From the NCBI GenBank assembly GCA_964291445.2, contig OZ219862.1, positions 868,001-932,000 of the forward strand: 64,000 nt of DNA, read 5' to 3'. Position 1 is the first letter of the stretch; each line of letters opens with the position of its first letter. The notes under the pieces are model-generated. The model made no database searches, was not told where the DNA came from, and saw only the letters and a list, made by a program, of their open reading frames with translations. This document shows, in pieces, positions 17,680 through 27,526 of this stretch. The DNA is from JAPOXR01 sp964291445 (GTDB taxonomy: Bacteria; Pseudomonadota; Alphaproteobacteria; Rhodobacterales; Rhodobacteraceae). The position numbers and the translations under genes are program-made.

Positions 17680-19413
17680 CTAACTCCGCATCTCTGTGAT
17701 CGGCTCCACTCCCAGAATACCAAGTCCGCAGGAAATGACAATCCCGACGCTGCGGGCCAGGGCAATCCTGGCGGCGCTGCCCTCGCGGTCATCCTCGTCC
17801 ACGAACCGCAGTTCCGGAACGGTGTTTCCGCGGGTCCAGACGGCGTGAAAATCGGAGGCCAGGTCATTGAGATAGAACGCGATCCGGTGCGGCTCGTGAT
17901 GTCGTGCCGCCTGCTCGACAACCCTGGGCCATTCGGCAACCCGGCGCGCCAGGACGATCTGGTCGGGATGGTGACCACAGCCGGGGTCACTCGCCCGCAA
18001 CAGGTCATCATCGGTCGGCAGGCCGGCCGCCGCCGCCCTTCGCAGGACCGAACATACCCGCGCATGCGCGTATTGCACGTAGAATACCGGGTTGTCCCTC
18101 GATTGTGCCGTGACCTCGGCAAAATTGAACTCGAGCTGTGCATCATTCTTGCGCATCAGCATGACGAACCGTGTGACATCCGGCCCGACCGCGTCCACCG
18201 CTTCCCTGAGTTCGACGAACTGGCCGGCCCGCTTGGACATCTTTGCCGAACCGTCGCCATCTATGACCCGGACAAGCTGCGTCAGCTTGATGTCGAGCGG
18301 CATGGTGCCATCCGACAGGGCGGACACGACCGCCTTCAGCCTCTTGACATAGCCGCCATGATCGGCGCCGAAGACATTGATCAACTCGTCATAGCCGCGG
18401 CTGATCTTGCTGTAGTGGTAGGCGATGTCCGAGGCAAAATAGGTCCAGGTCCCGTCGGATTTCCTGATCGGACGGTCGGTATCGTCGCCATGGGCCGTTG
18501 CCTTGAACAGCGTCTGCTGCCTGGGTTCCCAATCCTCCGGCACATTGCCCTTCGGCGGCTCGAGCACTCCCTGGTAGATGAGACCCCGCCGGTCGAGCTC
18601 GGCCAGCGCATCGTCGACCTGCCCACCATCATGGAGCGACCGCTCGCTGAAGAACAAATCCATGCTGATGCCGAGCAGATCGAGGTCCCGGCGAACCAGC
18701 TCCATCATGGCATCAATCGCCAGCTCTCTCACCATTTCGAGCCATTCCGGTTCCGGCTTGCCGACCAGGCCGTCGCCATGGATGTCCTTCAGGTGCTGCC
18801 CGGTCTCGACCAGGTAGTCGCCGCGATACTCGTCGCTGCCAAACTCGATCTCCTGGCCGTTCGCCTCGAGATAGCGCAGGAATACCGATCTGCCGAGCGC
18901 ATCGACCTGGGCACCCCCGTCATTGACGTAGTATTCACGCACGACCTCGTATCCGGTGAATTCGAGCAGCCTGCCCAGCGCATCACCGAAAACCGCACCC
19001 CTCGCATGCCCCACATGCAGGGGGCCGGTCGGATTTGCCGACACGAATTCCAGGTTGACCACACGGCCCGAACCGGCGGCGGTCCGGCCAAAATCGCTCC
19101 CCGCGGCAATTGCCTGGCGTGACACCGATATCCAGCTCGCCGGCGCCAGCCGGAAATTCAGGAAACCCGGACCGGCGACCACCGCCTCGCTGACACGGTT
19201 GTCCCGGCGCAACTCGGCGGCCAGCCCAGCTGCCAGCTCGGTCGGCTTGCGACCAAGCAACCGGGCCGCCACGATCGCGGCGTTGGTCGACATTTCGCCA
19301 TGGCTGGCCGATTTGGGCCGCTCCAGGGTAACTGCCTCGAGGCGGTCGGGTGGAGCACCCATATCCGCGAGGATACCGGTAACCAGGGCCCTGAATTCGG
19401 CAAAGAGATCCAT
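17680..19413 (-). CDS. argS: Arginine-tRNA ligase
   Basis: Charges tRNA-Arg. 577 residues. Seen: an N-terminal Add-1 domain (about 1-100), the HIGH motif as HVGHARGA (about 134), YVNDGGAQ, FGADHGGYV, KMSKRAG as the KMSKS motif (about 396), and a C-terminal DALR anticodon-binding domain with FYLNDLASDFHAVWTRG. First gene of the leftward argS-SPOR-nagZ-scpA-scpB operon. Intact. Confidence 0.96.
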   Translation of the reverse strand: MDLFAEFRALVTGILADMGAPPDRLEAVTLERPKSASHGEMSTNAAIVAARLLGRKPTELAAGLAAELRRDNRVSEAVVAGPGFLNFRLAPASWISVSRQAIAAGSDFGRTAAGSGRVVNLEFVSANPTGPLHVGHARGAVFGDALGRLLEFTGYEVVREYYVNDGGAQVDALGRSVFLRYLEANGQEIEFGSDEYRGDYLVETGQHLKDIHGDGLVGKPEPEWLEMVRELAIDAMMELVRRDLDLLGISMDLFFSERSLHDGGQVDDALAELDRRGLIYQGVLEPPKGNVPEDWEPRQQTLFKATAHGDDTDRPIRKSDGTWTYFASDIAYHYSKISRGYDELINVFGADHGGYVKRLKAVVSALSDGTMPLDIKLTQLVRVIDGDGSAKMSKRAGQFVELREAVDAVGPDVTRFVMLMRKNDAQLEFNFAEVTAQSRDNPVFYVQYAHARVCSVLRRAAAAGLPTDDDLLRASDPGCGHHPDQIVLARRVAEWPRVVEQAARHHEPHRIAFYLNDLASDFHAVWTRGNTVPELRFVDEDDREGSAARIALARSVGIVISCGLGILGVEPITEMRS

Positions 19414-20329
19414 CGAAATTCCTCTTTTCTCTGCAGCGGCGGGCCGTCCTGCGGTCGATCACCGGAAGTCCGGCCCCGCTTGCACCCGGCCAATATCACC
19501 GGAATCGACAACTGAACACCAGTACACGCACCTTCAGTGCTAACTACCTAATATAGCGTCTCTTTTTCTTCCTCAACACGCAGATGCGACAGGAAATTCA
19601 ACCTCGATTTCCTGCATCTGCAACTGGATGCAGGGAGAAGTTGATGTCGACAGTACGACTGGCAGATGCACGAATCAAGACCACCAGGATTGGTCTCATT
19701 GCCACCTGGAGATCGCTTTCGAATTGGTCGGTCAGCGCGGGATATCCGCGGCTTGAAGCTGGCAGGCTTCGGCATATGGATCATGTCATCGGGACGTCGT
19801 CGATTCGTCATTTGCACTCGGCATGGTGGCCGGCGTCAGTGGACGATCATGGGTGATCGGGAACTGACTGGACCTGGAGGAGGCAAAGTCTGGAGACCCC
19901 GCGCCGGCAATGGTGCCGTGAGCCCACCGTGCACGGCGGCAGGAAGGTGGGGCCTTGACGCGGCCTTGCGCGGAAGGGCGGATGTTCGTGCGGGCGAGGA
20001 GGCGCGCATCAATGCCAGTCATTCCGGAGGTGACAGCAAATTGGACCGGCGCCGGGTCGACCGGTCACGGCAAGCCTGGAATGACCCCCGCTGGCAGGTC
20101 GGACCCTGGATGGAATCGTCATTGTCAGCTTCGTGGTCCGCTGATCGGCCAGGCCTGGCAGGAGTCGGGCCGGCAGCCTTGGGCGGGCGCCCTCCTGCCA
20201 ACGGTGAAGGGAGACTGCATCGGGCCGCCTGCCCCAAGGATCAACTTGCGCAAGGCAGTTCCGGGCCAGGATCCGAATCATCGGCAAACAGGTTGGAGGG
20301 CAAAGTTGTCGCTGACAGCACTTCCGGCA
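19414..20329. other. Intergenic region between dgt and argS
   Basis: About 915 bases with no gene I can support, between two genes on the minus strand that I expect to be close. The longest frames (19666-20394 plus) are Arg/Ser/Gly-rich and resemble nothing known. The stretch 19530-19570 is AT-rich (tatatt on the minus strand) and may hold the argS promoter, but I see no good -35 box. Confidence 0.5.
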
Positions 20330-21490
20330 TCAGGACGGCGGACAGTACTTCGCATGGGCGGCCATCGCGAATTTGTCGGTCATTCCGGCAATGAAATCAG
20401 CCACCACCCTGGCACGATGCAGGTCGTCACCCGATTGGCATGCATCTGCCCTCCACTCCCCGGGGAGCAGTTCGACACGATTCAGATACAGGTGAAACAG
20501 TGCGCTGACGATCTCTTCGCCCTTGCGACGTTCATGCTCGACCTTGCCGGTCCGATACATGTTGTCACGCAGGAACCCCTTGATCTCGACAATTGCTGCC
20601 GCAGTTCCCGGCGAAAACCCGATAATCTCGCAATCATGCCGCTTGATGTCGCCGGCCGATTCAGGCGCCAGCGTCTCGAGGTTGCGGCGTGACACCGTGA
20701 TCACGTCCTGCATCAGTGCGCTGAAGACATCCCGGACAATCGTCTGGACGATCCGTCCATGCCCGGCATCCGGGTTGCCGGTGGTCACCCGCCGGGATGC
20801 CGGACCGGCAATCTGCAGGTCACCGATATCCTTGAGGCTGAACATCCCGGCCCTGATGCCGTCCTGGACGTCATGGCAGATATAGGCGATGTCATCGGCG
20901 GCTCCGGCGGCCTGCGCCTCTGCCGTTGCCTGGCTCCGGAGATCGAGATGATGCGTGGCGTGAAGCTCGGCAAGTGCAAATGGGACCGGCCCCGGCACCG
21001 GGCCATTATGCTTGGCCATGCCCTCCAGGGTTTCGAATGTGAGGTTCAGCCCGTCGTAGCCGATATAGCTGCGCTCGAGCCGGGTCACGATGCGGATTGC
21101 CTGCGCATTGTGTTCGAATCCGCCATAGGCCTCCATTTCCCTCGCCAGCGCATCCTCGCCGGCATGGCCGAATGGCGGATGGCCCAGATCGTGCGCCAGG
21201 GCGATGGCATCGGCCAAATCGGCATTCAGCCCGAGTTGGGCGGCCAGCGCCCTGGCGACGCGCGACACCTCGATGGTATGGGTGAGGCGGGTTCGGAAAT
21301 GATCGCCATCCGGTGCGACAAAGACCTGGGTCTTGTGCATCAGCCGACGAAAGGCAGTTGCGTGAACAATGCGGTCGCAATCGCGCTGGAATGGCGAACG
21401 GCCGGGGCTCTCCTGGATTTCGTGCAGCCTGGAGCCCTGTTCCGGTGGCCGGCAGGCATAGGCTGCCAGCCCCTGCTGCTCGTATGGCAT
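20330..21490 (-). CDS. dgt: Deoxyguanosinetriphosphate triphosphohydrolase-like protein
   Basis: An HD-domain hydrolase of the dGTPase family; in bacteria it regulates dNTP pools, cytoplasmic. 386 residues from the ATG at 21490 (MPYEQQGLAAYACRPPEQ). Seen: RDCDRIVHATAFRRLMHKTQVF, HTIEVSRVARALA, and the metal-binding AHDLGHPPFGHAGE. The C-terminal half contains ADDIAYICHDVQDG. It is the short (deoxyguanosinetriphosphate triphosphohydrolase-like) form common in Alphaproteobacteria, so its substrate may not be dGTP alone. Divergent from the HesB/IscA gene. Confidence 0.93.
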   Translation of the reverse strand: MPYEQQGLAAYACRPPEQGSRLHEIQESPGRSPFQRDCDRIVHATAFRRLMHKTQVFVAPDGDHFRTRLTHTIEVSRVARALAAQLGLNADLADAIALAHDLGHPPFGHAGEDALAREMEAYGGFEHNAQAIRIVTRLERSYIGYDGLNLTFETLEGMAKHNGPVPGPVPFALAELHATHHLDLRSQATAEAQAAGAADDIAYICHDVQDGIRAGMFSLKDIGDLQIAGPASRRVTTGNPDAGHGRIVQTIVRDVFSALMQDVITVSRRNLETLAPESAGDIKRHDCEIIGFSPGTAAAIVEIKGFLRDNMYRTGKVEHERRKGEEIVSALFHLYLNRVELLPGEWRADACQSGDDLHRARVVADFIAGMTDKFAMAAHAKYCPPS

Positions 21491-21503
21491 TTGCGCCCGG
21501 TCC

Positions 21504-21532
21504 TTGCTGTCAAATACCGTCGTCAATATATA
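21504..21532 (+). promoter_or_regulatory. Likely sigma-70 promoter for the HesB/IscA gene
   Basis: TTGCTG (21504-21509) and TATATA (21527-21532) separated by 17 bases, ending 35 bases before the ATG at 21568. It lies in the dgt/HesB-IscA divergent region. Consensus match only; untested. Confidence 0.5.
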
Positions 21533-21567
21533 GTCGAATACCGATCTTCCAAGAGGCCGGGTTCGCC

Positions 21568-21900
21568 ATGACCATTGCAATTCCTCCAAAGGTGTCCGAA
21601 CGGGCATTCGAACGGTTGGCCGAAATCAATCGGCAGTCCAGCGAGAGCAAACCGCTCCGGGTTGCGGTCAAGGGCGGCGGGTGCTCGGGATTCCAGTACG
21701 AGATCATTTTTGACGACCCGGCAGAGGATGACTTGGTCATCCGGGGTTGCGGCCAATCCGTCCTCATCGACAGCATGTCCCTGCCCTTCCTGAACAATGC
21801 CGTCATCGACTATTCCGAGGAGTTGATCGGCTCCCGTTTCGTGGTCATCAATCCGAATGCCAAATCGACCTGCGGATGCTCGATGAGCTTCTCGCTCTGA
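21568..21900 (+). CDS. erpA: Iron-sulfur cluster insertion protein, HesB/IscA/ErpA family
   Basis: 110 residues. An A-type carrier that inserts Fe-S clusters into target enzymes. Seen: GGGCSGFQYEI (first ligand Cys, about residue 38) and STCGCSMSF near the C-terminus (the CGC pair). The frame opens at 21313, but the family begins at MTIAIPPKVSERAF, so I use the ATG at 21568, which also has a predicted promoter upstream. ErpA versus IscA/SufA cannot be settled from sequence alone. xth follows after 21 bases. Confidence 0.9.
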   Translation: MTIAIPPKVSERAFERLAEINRQSSESKPLRVAVKGGGCSGFQYEIIFDDPAEDDLVIRGCGQSVLIDSMSLPFLNNAVIDYSEELIGSRFVVINPNAKSTCGCSMSFSL

Positions 21901-21921
21901 CAGCGCGGATCGCAGCACAGC

Positions 21922-22701
21922 ATGAAAATCGCCAGCTACAACATCAACGGCATCCGCGCCCGGTTGCCGCGCCTACTTGACTGGCTGGCGGAATCCGAGA
22001 CCGACATCGTGCTGCTGCAGGAAATCAAATGTGTCGATTCGGCCTTTCCGCGCGCCGAATTCGAGATTCTCGGCTACCAGGTGGAAACCCATGGCCAGAA
22101 GCAGCAGAACGGGGTTGCCATCCTGTCGAAGATGCCGATGGAAGAGGTGGTACACGGCCTGCCGGGTGATGACGAGGATTTGCAGGCGAGATGGATCGAG
22201 GCCACCGTTATCGGCAGGATTCCGGTGCGTGTCTGCTGCCTCTACCTGCCGAATGGCAACCCGGTTGACGGACCCAAATACCCGTACAAGCTGGAATGGA
22301 TGGCAAGGATGGAGGCACGTGCGGCAGAGTTGCTGCAACTGGAAGAGGCAACATTGTTTGCCGGTGATTTCAATGTCATCCCGCAGGCCGAGGACGCGAT
22401 GTGCCCCGAGAACTGGGAGGACGACGCCCTGTTCCGATACGAGACCCGCGAGGCGTGGCGACGACTGGTTCATCTCGGCCTCACCGATGCCTTCAGGTCA
22501 GTCACCCCCGAGGGGACAAATTTCACCTTCTGGGATTTCCAGCGCGGTGCCTGGCAGCGCAATGACGGCATCCGAATCGACCACTTCCTGCTCACGCCGC
22601 AATGCGCCGATCTGCTCGTGGATTGCCGGATCGACAGCCATGTCCGGGGCTGGGAAAAACCGTCCGACCACGTTCCGATCTGGGTCGAACTCGACGCCTG
22701 A
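21922..22701 (+). CDS. xthA: Exodeoxyribonuclease III
   Basis: An AP endonuclease / 3'-5' exonuclease in base-excision repair. 259 residues. Seen: MKIASYNINGIRAR, the metal-binding Glu in LLQEIK (about residue 34), CCLYLPNG, the catalytic LFAGDFNVIP (Asp and Asn), and the C-terminal DHVPIWVEL His. The start is confirmed by the family. Co-oriented with the HesB/IscA gene 21 bases upstream. Confidence 0.96.
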   Translation: MKIASYNINGIRARLPRLLDWLAESETDIVLLQEIKCVDSAFPRAEFEILGYQVETHGQKQQNGVAILSKMPMEEVVHGLPGDDEDLQARWIEATVIGRIPVRVCCLYLPNGNPVDGPKYPYKLEWMARMEARAAELLQLEEATLFAGDFNVIPQAEDAMCPENWEDDALFRYETREAWRRLVHLGLTDAFRSVTPEGTNFTFWDFQRGAWQRNDGIRIDHFLLTPQCADLLVDCRIDSHVRGWEKPSDHVPIWVELDA

Positions 22702-22834
22702 CGAGCATTGACCTGCCGTGAATGGCCTCCCGCGGCCACGCCCGAATCTTGTGAGCTGGCGCTGGCCAGCGCCTCGAACCTGCAATCGCGGCCTGTCGTC
22801 GCGAGATCGGTATCCTTCGTGGGACAGCTTGGGC

Positions 22835-24022
22835 TTATCCCTGCCTCGTGACGTCCTTTCGGTAGATCCAGTGCAGCGGGGTCCGGGCCAGGGCCGGCGC
22901 CAGCCCGCCAGCCAGGCCATGGAGCGAAAACAGCGGGGTCTGGATCCATCCGGGCAGGTGGTAGAGCATGCCTTGGACATTTGTAGCCATCGCCACTTGC
23001 CGCCGCCGCCATCGACGGGCGCGCATGTAGGCCGTCAATGCCTCGGACAGGGAGAGGCCGGAGGCCAGGAGCCGGGCCAGCACCCATGCATCCTCCAATG
23101 CCTGGTTTCCGCCCTGGGCCAGGAAAGGCAGGACCGGATGCAACGCATCGCCGGCAAGAACCGCCCCCTGGCCGTGCCAGCTTCTGGCGATCGGCGATGC
23201 CTGGAGGTGCCAGCATCCTGCCGATTCGACGCTGCCGAGGACTTCCGGGATGCCGCCGCCAAACCCCAAAAAGCTGCGCCTGAGATTCTCCGGGTCATCA
23301 CTGGTCGGCAAATGACGACCGGCAACCGGCCTGATCCGGCGAATCGCCACCAGGTTCACTCCGGATTGTCTCCCGGTCCGGTAGAGCACCACATGCCCTC
23401 CCGCACCAACCACGAGCCTGATATCGCCGGGGGCGAGATCGAACGGCAGCGGACCATCAATGACCGACCGCCATGCCAGGTGGGACGAAAGCGGCGGTGG
23501 TGCGCCCGGGTTCAGAAATTCCCGGACCACCGAATGGAGTCCGTCAGCCCCCACCAGGAACGCCGCCATCCGGGTCTGGCCGTCACCGGACTGAAGCCGG
23601 AGCCGGCCAGCTGCCGCCGCAACCGCCTCGACATGCACCCCGCGCCGAATCCGGGCGCCGGCGGTGCTGGCAGCGTCGGCAAGCATGCCGACCAGGGCGG
23701 AGCGTCGGAAGAGCAGGTACGGGCAGGAGGTGCGGCCATATGCGGCAAGGTCATGGACGGCCATCATCCGGCCGCGCCCGATTCACAGATTTGCACCTGC
23801 CGTGCAGGCATACCTGTCTCGGCCGCCTCGGTTCTCCAGCCCGAGCGCGTTGAGGACCGCGACGCCATTCGGCGAGACCTGGATACCGGTGCCGCCATCA
23901 TCCGGCGCCGACGACTTTTCCAGCACCTCCACCTGGTGCCGGGACCGGGCCAGCAGGATGGCAAGGGTCAGACCGGCAATCCCGGCACCGAGAATGGTAA
24001 TGCGGTGTGGAAGTTCAGCCAT
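22835..24022 (-). pseudogene. FAD-dependent monooxygenase, interrupted
   Basis: A flavin hydroxylase of the salicylate/6-hydroxynicotinate/UbiH type. The N-terminus (from 24022) shows RITILGAGIAGLTLA with the GxGxxG FAD motif; the C-terminal part shows FRRSALVGMLADA, the DG motif VGADGLHSVVR and the GD motif VLAGDALHPVLPFLAQGG. Both are in one frame (total 396 codons, normal length) but a TGA at 23783-23785 splits them. The sequence around the stop is not family-like; the next frame (about 23771-23830) reads GMPARQVQICESG, which is. So two compensating indels most likely created the stop. Confidence 0.8.
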
Positions 24023-24084
24023 GACTCGCCGGTTTGGGCAAGATCTGCGCTCTGACCCTCCTTCGGTGGCAACAGACGGCCGCT

Positions 24085-24507
24085 TCAGCCGTCCCAGAAT
24101 TCCCTTTCCGAGCGTTCATGCTGCTCCTGGGCTTCCAGGCAGTAGGTGGCAATCGGTCTTGCGATCAGTCGCTTCAGTGAAATCGGTCTGCCGGTTGCTT
24201 CGCAATACCCGAACTCTCCTTCCTCGATCCGGTGCAACGCCGAATTGATCTTCAGCACCAGTTTTCGCTGCCGGTCCCTGGTCCTGAGCTGAACCTGTCG
24301 TTCGGATTCCTCGGTTGCCCGATCGGTGATGTCGGGAATGTTGCGGGTCTGCTCCTGCATGTCCTCGATGGTATCCCTGGACTGCGCAAGAATCTCGTTT
24401 CGCCACTCCACCAGCCTGCGTCTGAAAAACTCGAGCTGCAGTTCGTTCATGAAGGGCTCTTCTTCCGATGGCCGGTAATCTTCTGGCAAATAAATAACTG
24501 ATTCCAT
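24085..24507 (-). CDS. dksA: RNA polymerase-binding transcription factor DksA
   Basis: Binds the secondary channel of RNA polymerase with ppGpp and controls rRNA and amino acid promoters. 140 residues. Seen: a long coiled-coil (about 15-90) with the tip DITDRATEESERQVQLRTRDRQRKL and the C-terminal zinc-finger region GEFGYCEATGRPISLKRL followed by ATYCLEAQEQHE; only two of the four E. coli cysteines are present, a known DksA variant. Intact. Confidence 0.94.
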   Translation of the reverse strand: MESVIYLPEDYRPSEEEPFMNELQLEFFRRRLVEWRNEILAQSRDTIEDMQEQTRNIPDITDRATEESERQVQLRTRDRQRKLVLKINSALHRIEEGEFGYCEATGRPISLKRLIARPIATYCLEAQEQHERSEREFWDG

Positions 24508-24812
24508 TCAGTCATTCCCCTACCTGGCTCGCTAATGACACAACCATCAAGACGGAACTTGATCTGGCGACTTCCTTAATGGAATTCACTTTTCCTGTCA
24601 TTTACAATTTTCGTGATACTTCCGTCTACGAAACAGCAGAAAGTCAGGAACAACATGCACCGACCATGTCGCAAATTCTGCCGCCGAAAGACGGGGGAGC
24701 CGACCCCGATCGGCCCGCCAGGTGTTGCCGGGATTGACCGGGATGCCGAAAGTGGCAACTCCGGCCGGGGCCGGTCACGACCGCAAATTGCGGCCCATGG
24801 CAGGCACCCGGC
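24508..24812. other. Intergenic region, dksA / small membrane protein
   Basis: About 305 bases, AT-rich near 24540-24630 and so likely to hold the dksA promoter. No gene seen. Confidence 0.4.
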
Positions 24813-24989
24813 ATGCTGGTAATCGCCGGGACAGCCCTGGGGGCGCTGCTCGGCTACCGAGCGGCGGGCAAGCGGGATGGCAACCGGCTGGACCGGCTGC
24901 AATTCGCTGCCGTCTACGGGCTGGCCTTCGGCCTGGCCGGGCTGGTATTGACGTTGCTGGCTGGCTGGCTGGGTGTCGGCTACGCCTGA
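24813..24989 (+). CDS. 58-aa membrane protein, Rhodobacterales type
   Basis: A small gene starting with the ATG at 24813 and ending with the TGA at 24987-24989. The translation begins MLVIAGTALGALLGYRAAGK, then RDGNRLDRLQFAAVYGL and a second membrane span, FGLAGLVLTLLAGWLG. It has two predicted membrane helices with a basic loop. I recall very similar 55-65-residue proteins in Rhodobacterales, where they are often mislabelled apolipoprotein acyltransferase. The function is unknown. It sits alone between dksA and the GH2 gene. Confidence 0.72.
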   Translation: MLVIAGTALGALLGYRAAGKRDGNRLDRLQFAAVYGLAFGLAGLVLTLLAGWLGVGYA

Positions 24990-25067
24990 CCCGACCATCC
25001 CCGACACTGGCCGATTGCAGCCGGACATCTGCATTTCCCTCCGATCCCGGGCCGGATCCGGTCGGGA

Positions 25068-27359
25068 TCAGCCATCGGCAATCCTGCCCGGGGGCGGCCG
25101 CCAGCGGCGAATTTCCTGCTCGGTTATGTCCAGCTTCAGGTGGACAGGTTGGAACCGCTCCGAGGTCACCGTGATGTCGGCCGAACCGGTGTGGCCGGTC
25201 GATTCAATCCAGAAGGAGGCGATGCCGCATCTGAATGCCAGGTTGGCCGGCCCGATCAGCCGGGCCGGGCCATCCAGCGCCACATGCAGGACATCGGCAA
25301 GGAATGGCGTCACCCGGCCGACCTGGTCCAGGGCCTGAACGGTCACCCTTGCTGCGTCCTTTTCCGAGGCCAGGAGATGGTCGCTGTCGGCCTTCATCAC
25401 CAGCCGGGTCGCAACCGGTGATGCAGACATCCGGACCTCGGTCACCTCCTGGCCATCCAGGAGGCCGACAATGCTGGCATCCGGCCAGCCATGGCCCCAG
25501 CACCCCAGTTTTTCCGGTGGAATGTCCCCGTGGCCGATCACAACCGGCGGATGCGGAAGATGCGGGTACAAGCGGCGATGCGGCTCGAGGCGCATGGTGA
25601 AACCATCGCCAAGCCGCAATTCCACCGCGTCGCAATTGGTCAGGATCGTCAGCGGCAGGACGCCACCGATGCTCCGCTCCCCCCTCGCCCACCAGGTGAC
25701 CGGGTCCAGCACGATGCGGCGGGCGGGATCGATCTGGCTGGCATAGACTCCGGCAGCAAATTTCGGCTGTCGAAACATGTCCAGCACGCCATGATGGCAG
25801 ATTCGATCGCCGGAGCCGAATTCCCTGTGGGTGTTGTAGTCGGACATGCACCAGCCGATGCACCCCGAGATCTGATGGTCACCATGGGCAGCATTCAGCA
25901 CCTGCAGGTACCTGGTCACGTGTTCGACCTGGCGCTGCTCTGCATCCCAGATCTTCGTCGGATGCATGTGCCCGTTGAATTCGGTCACAAGATAGGGAAC
26001 CGGATGATCAAGACAGGTGACCTCCTGCTGGTCACGCAGCGGAATGCGCCCGGTATTGACCCATGGCTGCTCCTCCTGGCCGATGACGAAGTCGTTCATG
26101 GTATAGACATCTTCCAGGAACTCGCTGCCAACGAAGTTTCGCACGCCGGCAGTCTGCCTGGTCGCATCCAGCTCCCGGGCAAGCCGGTTGGTCGCCTGGT
26201 AGAACTCCCGGTCATCGGGCGATTCGTTGATTCTGACTCCCCAGAGAACCACTGACGGGTGGTTCCAGTCACGCCTGATCATCCGCGAGACATTGCGAAG
26301 CGATTCCTGCTTCCAGCCGTCACCGCCAACATGTTGCCAGCCGGGAATCTCCTCGAACACCATCAGCCCGATCCGGTCGCAATGATCCAGAAACCACGGC
26401 GATTGCGGGTAGTGCGACGTCCGGACAAGATTGCAGTTGAGCTCGTGCTTGAGAATCTCGGCATCCCGCTCCTGCGCCCGCCTTCCCATGGCGTAGCCGA
26501 CATATGGAAAAGACTGATGACGGTTCAGCCCGACGATCTTGAGCGGCGCACCATTGAGCAGGAAGCCATCTGCCGTGAACGCCGCCGTCCTGAATCCGAA
26601 GCTGGCCGAGAAGGTGTCGCTGCATCCGGGTGCATCGAGGTCGAGTTCGGCCCGGTAGAGCACCGGCGACGAGATATCCCACAACTCGATCCCCCCGAGA
26701 TCGCCGCAGGCAATATCGCCGCGCCTTCCCCGAATTGCCACCGTCCTGTCGGCGACCGCGACCCCGTCATGGCCGACGATCCGGCAGCGGATCGAGCCCT
26801 CCGGCACCGGGTCACCCGCCAGTTCGTACCTGACCAGTACCCGCTTTCGTTCGGCCAGCGGGTCGGGAGTCTCGATCTTCATGCTTTCGATCCAGCTTCG
26901 ATCGGTGACGACCAGCCATGCGTCACGGTAGAGGCCGGCATAGGTCAGGTAGTCGATTTGGCCGCCGAAGGGGGGAATTTCCGGGTTCTCCTCGCCGCTG
27001 ACCCTGACTGACAGCAGGTTTGAGCCGGGTTGCAGCCTGCCGGTCAGCCGAATCTCGAAGGGCGTGTAGCCATCGGCATGGGCGCCCATCCTGGCACCGT
27101 TGAGGTAGACGACCGAATCGGCCATGGCACCGTCGAATCGCAGCCGGATATCCCTTCCCTCGAATTCCGGACTCCAGTCGAGGATCTTCTGGTAGCAGAA
27201 TTGCTGCTGGAACGCGCGCTCGTCGAAGTAGTTCAGCGGAAGATCGACCGCGTTGTGCGGCAGGCGGACGGTCTCGCCATGCTGCGGGGTCGCCTGCGCC
27301 TCCGGCGGGAATCCCCGGCTGAAAACCCAGCCGTCACAAAATCTCCTCGTGATCCTCAT
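25068..27359 (-). CDS. Glycoside hydrolase family 2 protein
   Basis: 763 residues. A beta-galactosidase / beta-glucuronidase-type enzyme, cytoplasmic (no signal peptide). Seen: N-terminal jelly-roll (sugar-binding) with YLTYAGLYRDAWLVV, an Ig-like domain, then the TIM barrel with RTSHYPQSPWFLDHCDRIGLMVFEEIPGW, acid/base Glu in VVLWGVRINESPDD (about residue 377), and nucleophile Glu in YLVTEFNGHMHP. The C-terminal about 200 residues form further beta domains. The ATG at 27359 was chosen over upstream codons. 167 bases downstream of the GH4 gene in the same direction; the exact substrate is unknown. Confidence 0.9.
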   Translation of the reverse strand: MRITRRFCDGWVFSRGFPPEAQATPQHGETVRLPHNAVDLPLNYFDERAFQQQFCYQKILDWSPEFEGRDIRLRFDGAMADSVVYLNGARMGAHADGYTPFEIRLTGRLQPGSNLLSVRVSGEENPEIPPFGGQIDYLTYAGLYRDAWLVVTDRSWIESMKIETPDPLAERKRVLVRYELAGDPVPEGSIRCRIVGHDGVAVADRTVAIRGRRGDIACGDLGGIELWDISSPVLYRAELDLDAPGCSDTFSASFGFRTAAFTADGFLLNGAPLKIVGLNRHQSFPYVGYAMGRRAQERDAEILKHELNCNLVRTSHYPQSPWFLDHCDRIGLMVFEEIPGWQHVGGDGWKQESLRNVSRMIRRDWNHPSVVLWGVRINESPDDREFYQATNRLARELDATRQTAGVRNFVGSEFLEDVYTMNDFVIGQEEQPWVNTGRIPLRDQQEVTCLDHPVPYLVTEFNGHMHPTKIWDAEQRQVEHVTRYLQVLNAAHGDHQISGCIGWCMSDYNTHREFGSGDRICHHGVLDMFRQPKFAAGVYASQIDPARRIVLDPVTWWARGERSIGGVLPLTILTNCDAVELRLGDGFTMRLEPHRRLYPHLPHPPVVIGHGDIPPEKLGCWGHGWPDASIVGLLDGQEVTEVRMSASPVATRLVMKADSDHLLASEKDAARVTVQALDQVGRVTPFLADVLHVALDGPARLIGPANLAFRCGIASFWIESTGHTGSADITVTSERFQPVHLKLDITEQEIRRWRPPPGRIADG

Positions 27360-27526
27360 CTTGACTCCCTGGTCCCTCTCCCGACTGCCGGCCATGGCAG
27401 CAATTCCGGCCGCCCCCGTCAGGCCGCCCGCCGGCTGGCAGGCGGCAGCCCCGGAACATGCGTCCGCATCGAATGGATGGCCTGGCCGATGTGCCGCAAG
27501 TCTGCATGTCTTGCCGGCGAGCCCGA

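Noticed and set aside
17620..19122. 500-codon plus-strand frame opposite argS
   Set aside because: Antisense shadow of a clear argS in high-GC DNA.
19666..20394. 242-codon plus-strand frame in the dgt-argS gap
   Set aside because: Arg/Ser/Gly-rich, no motif, no ribosome site I can support.
22718..24055. 445-codon plus-strand frame opposite the FAD monooxygenase
   Set aside because: Antisense to the FAD protein; low-complexity Pro/Arg residues.
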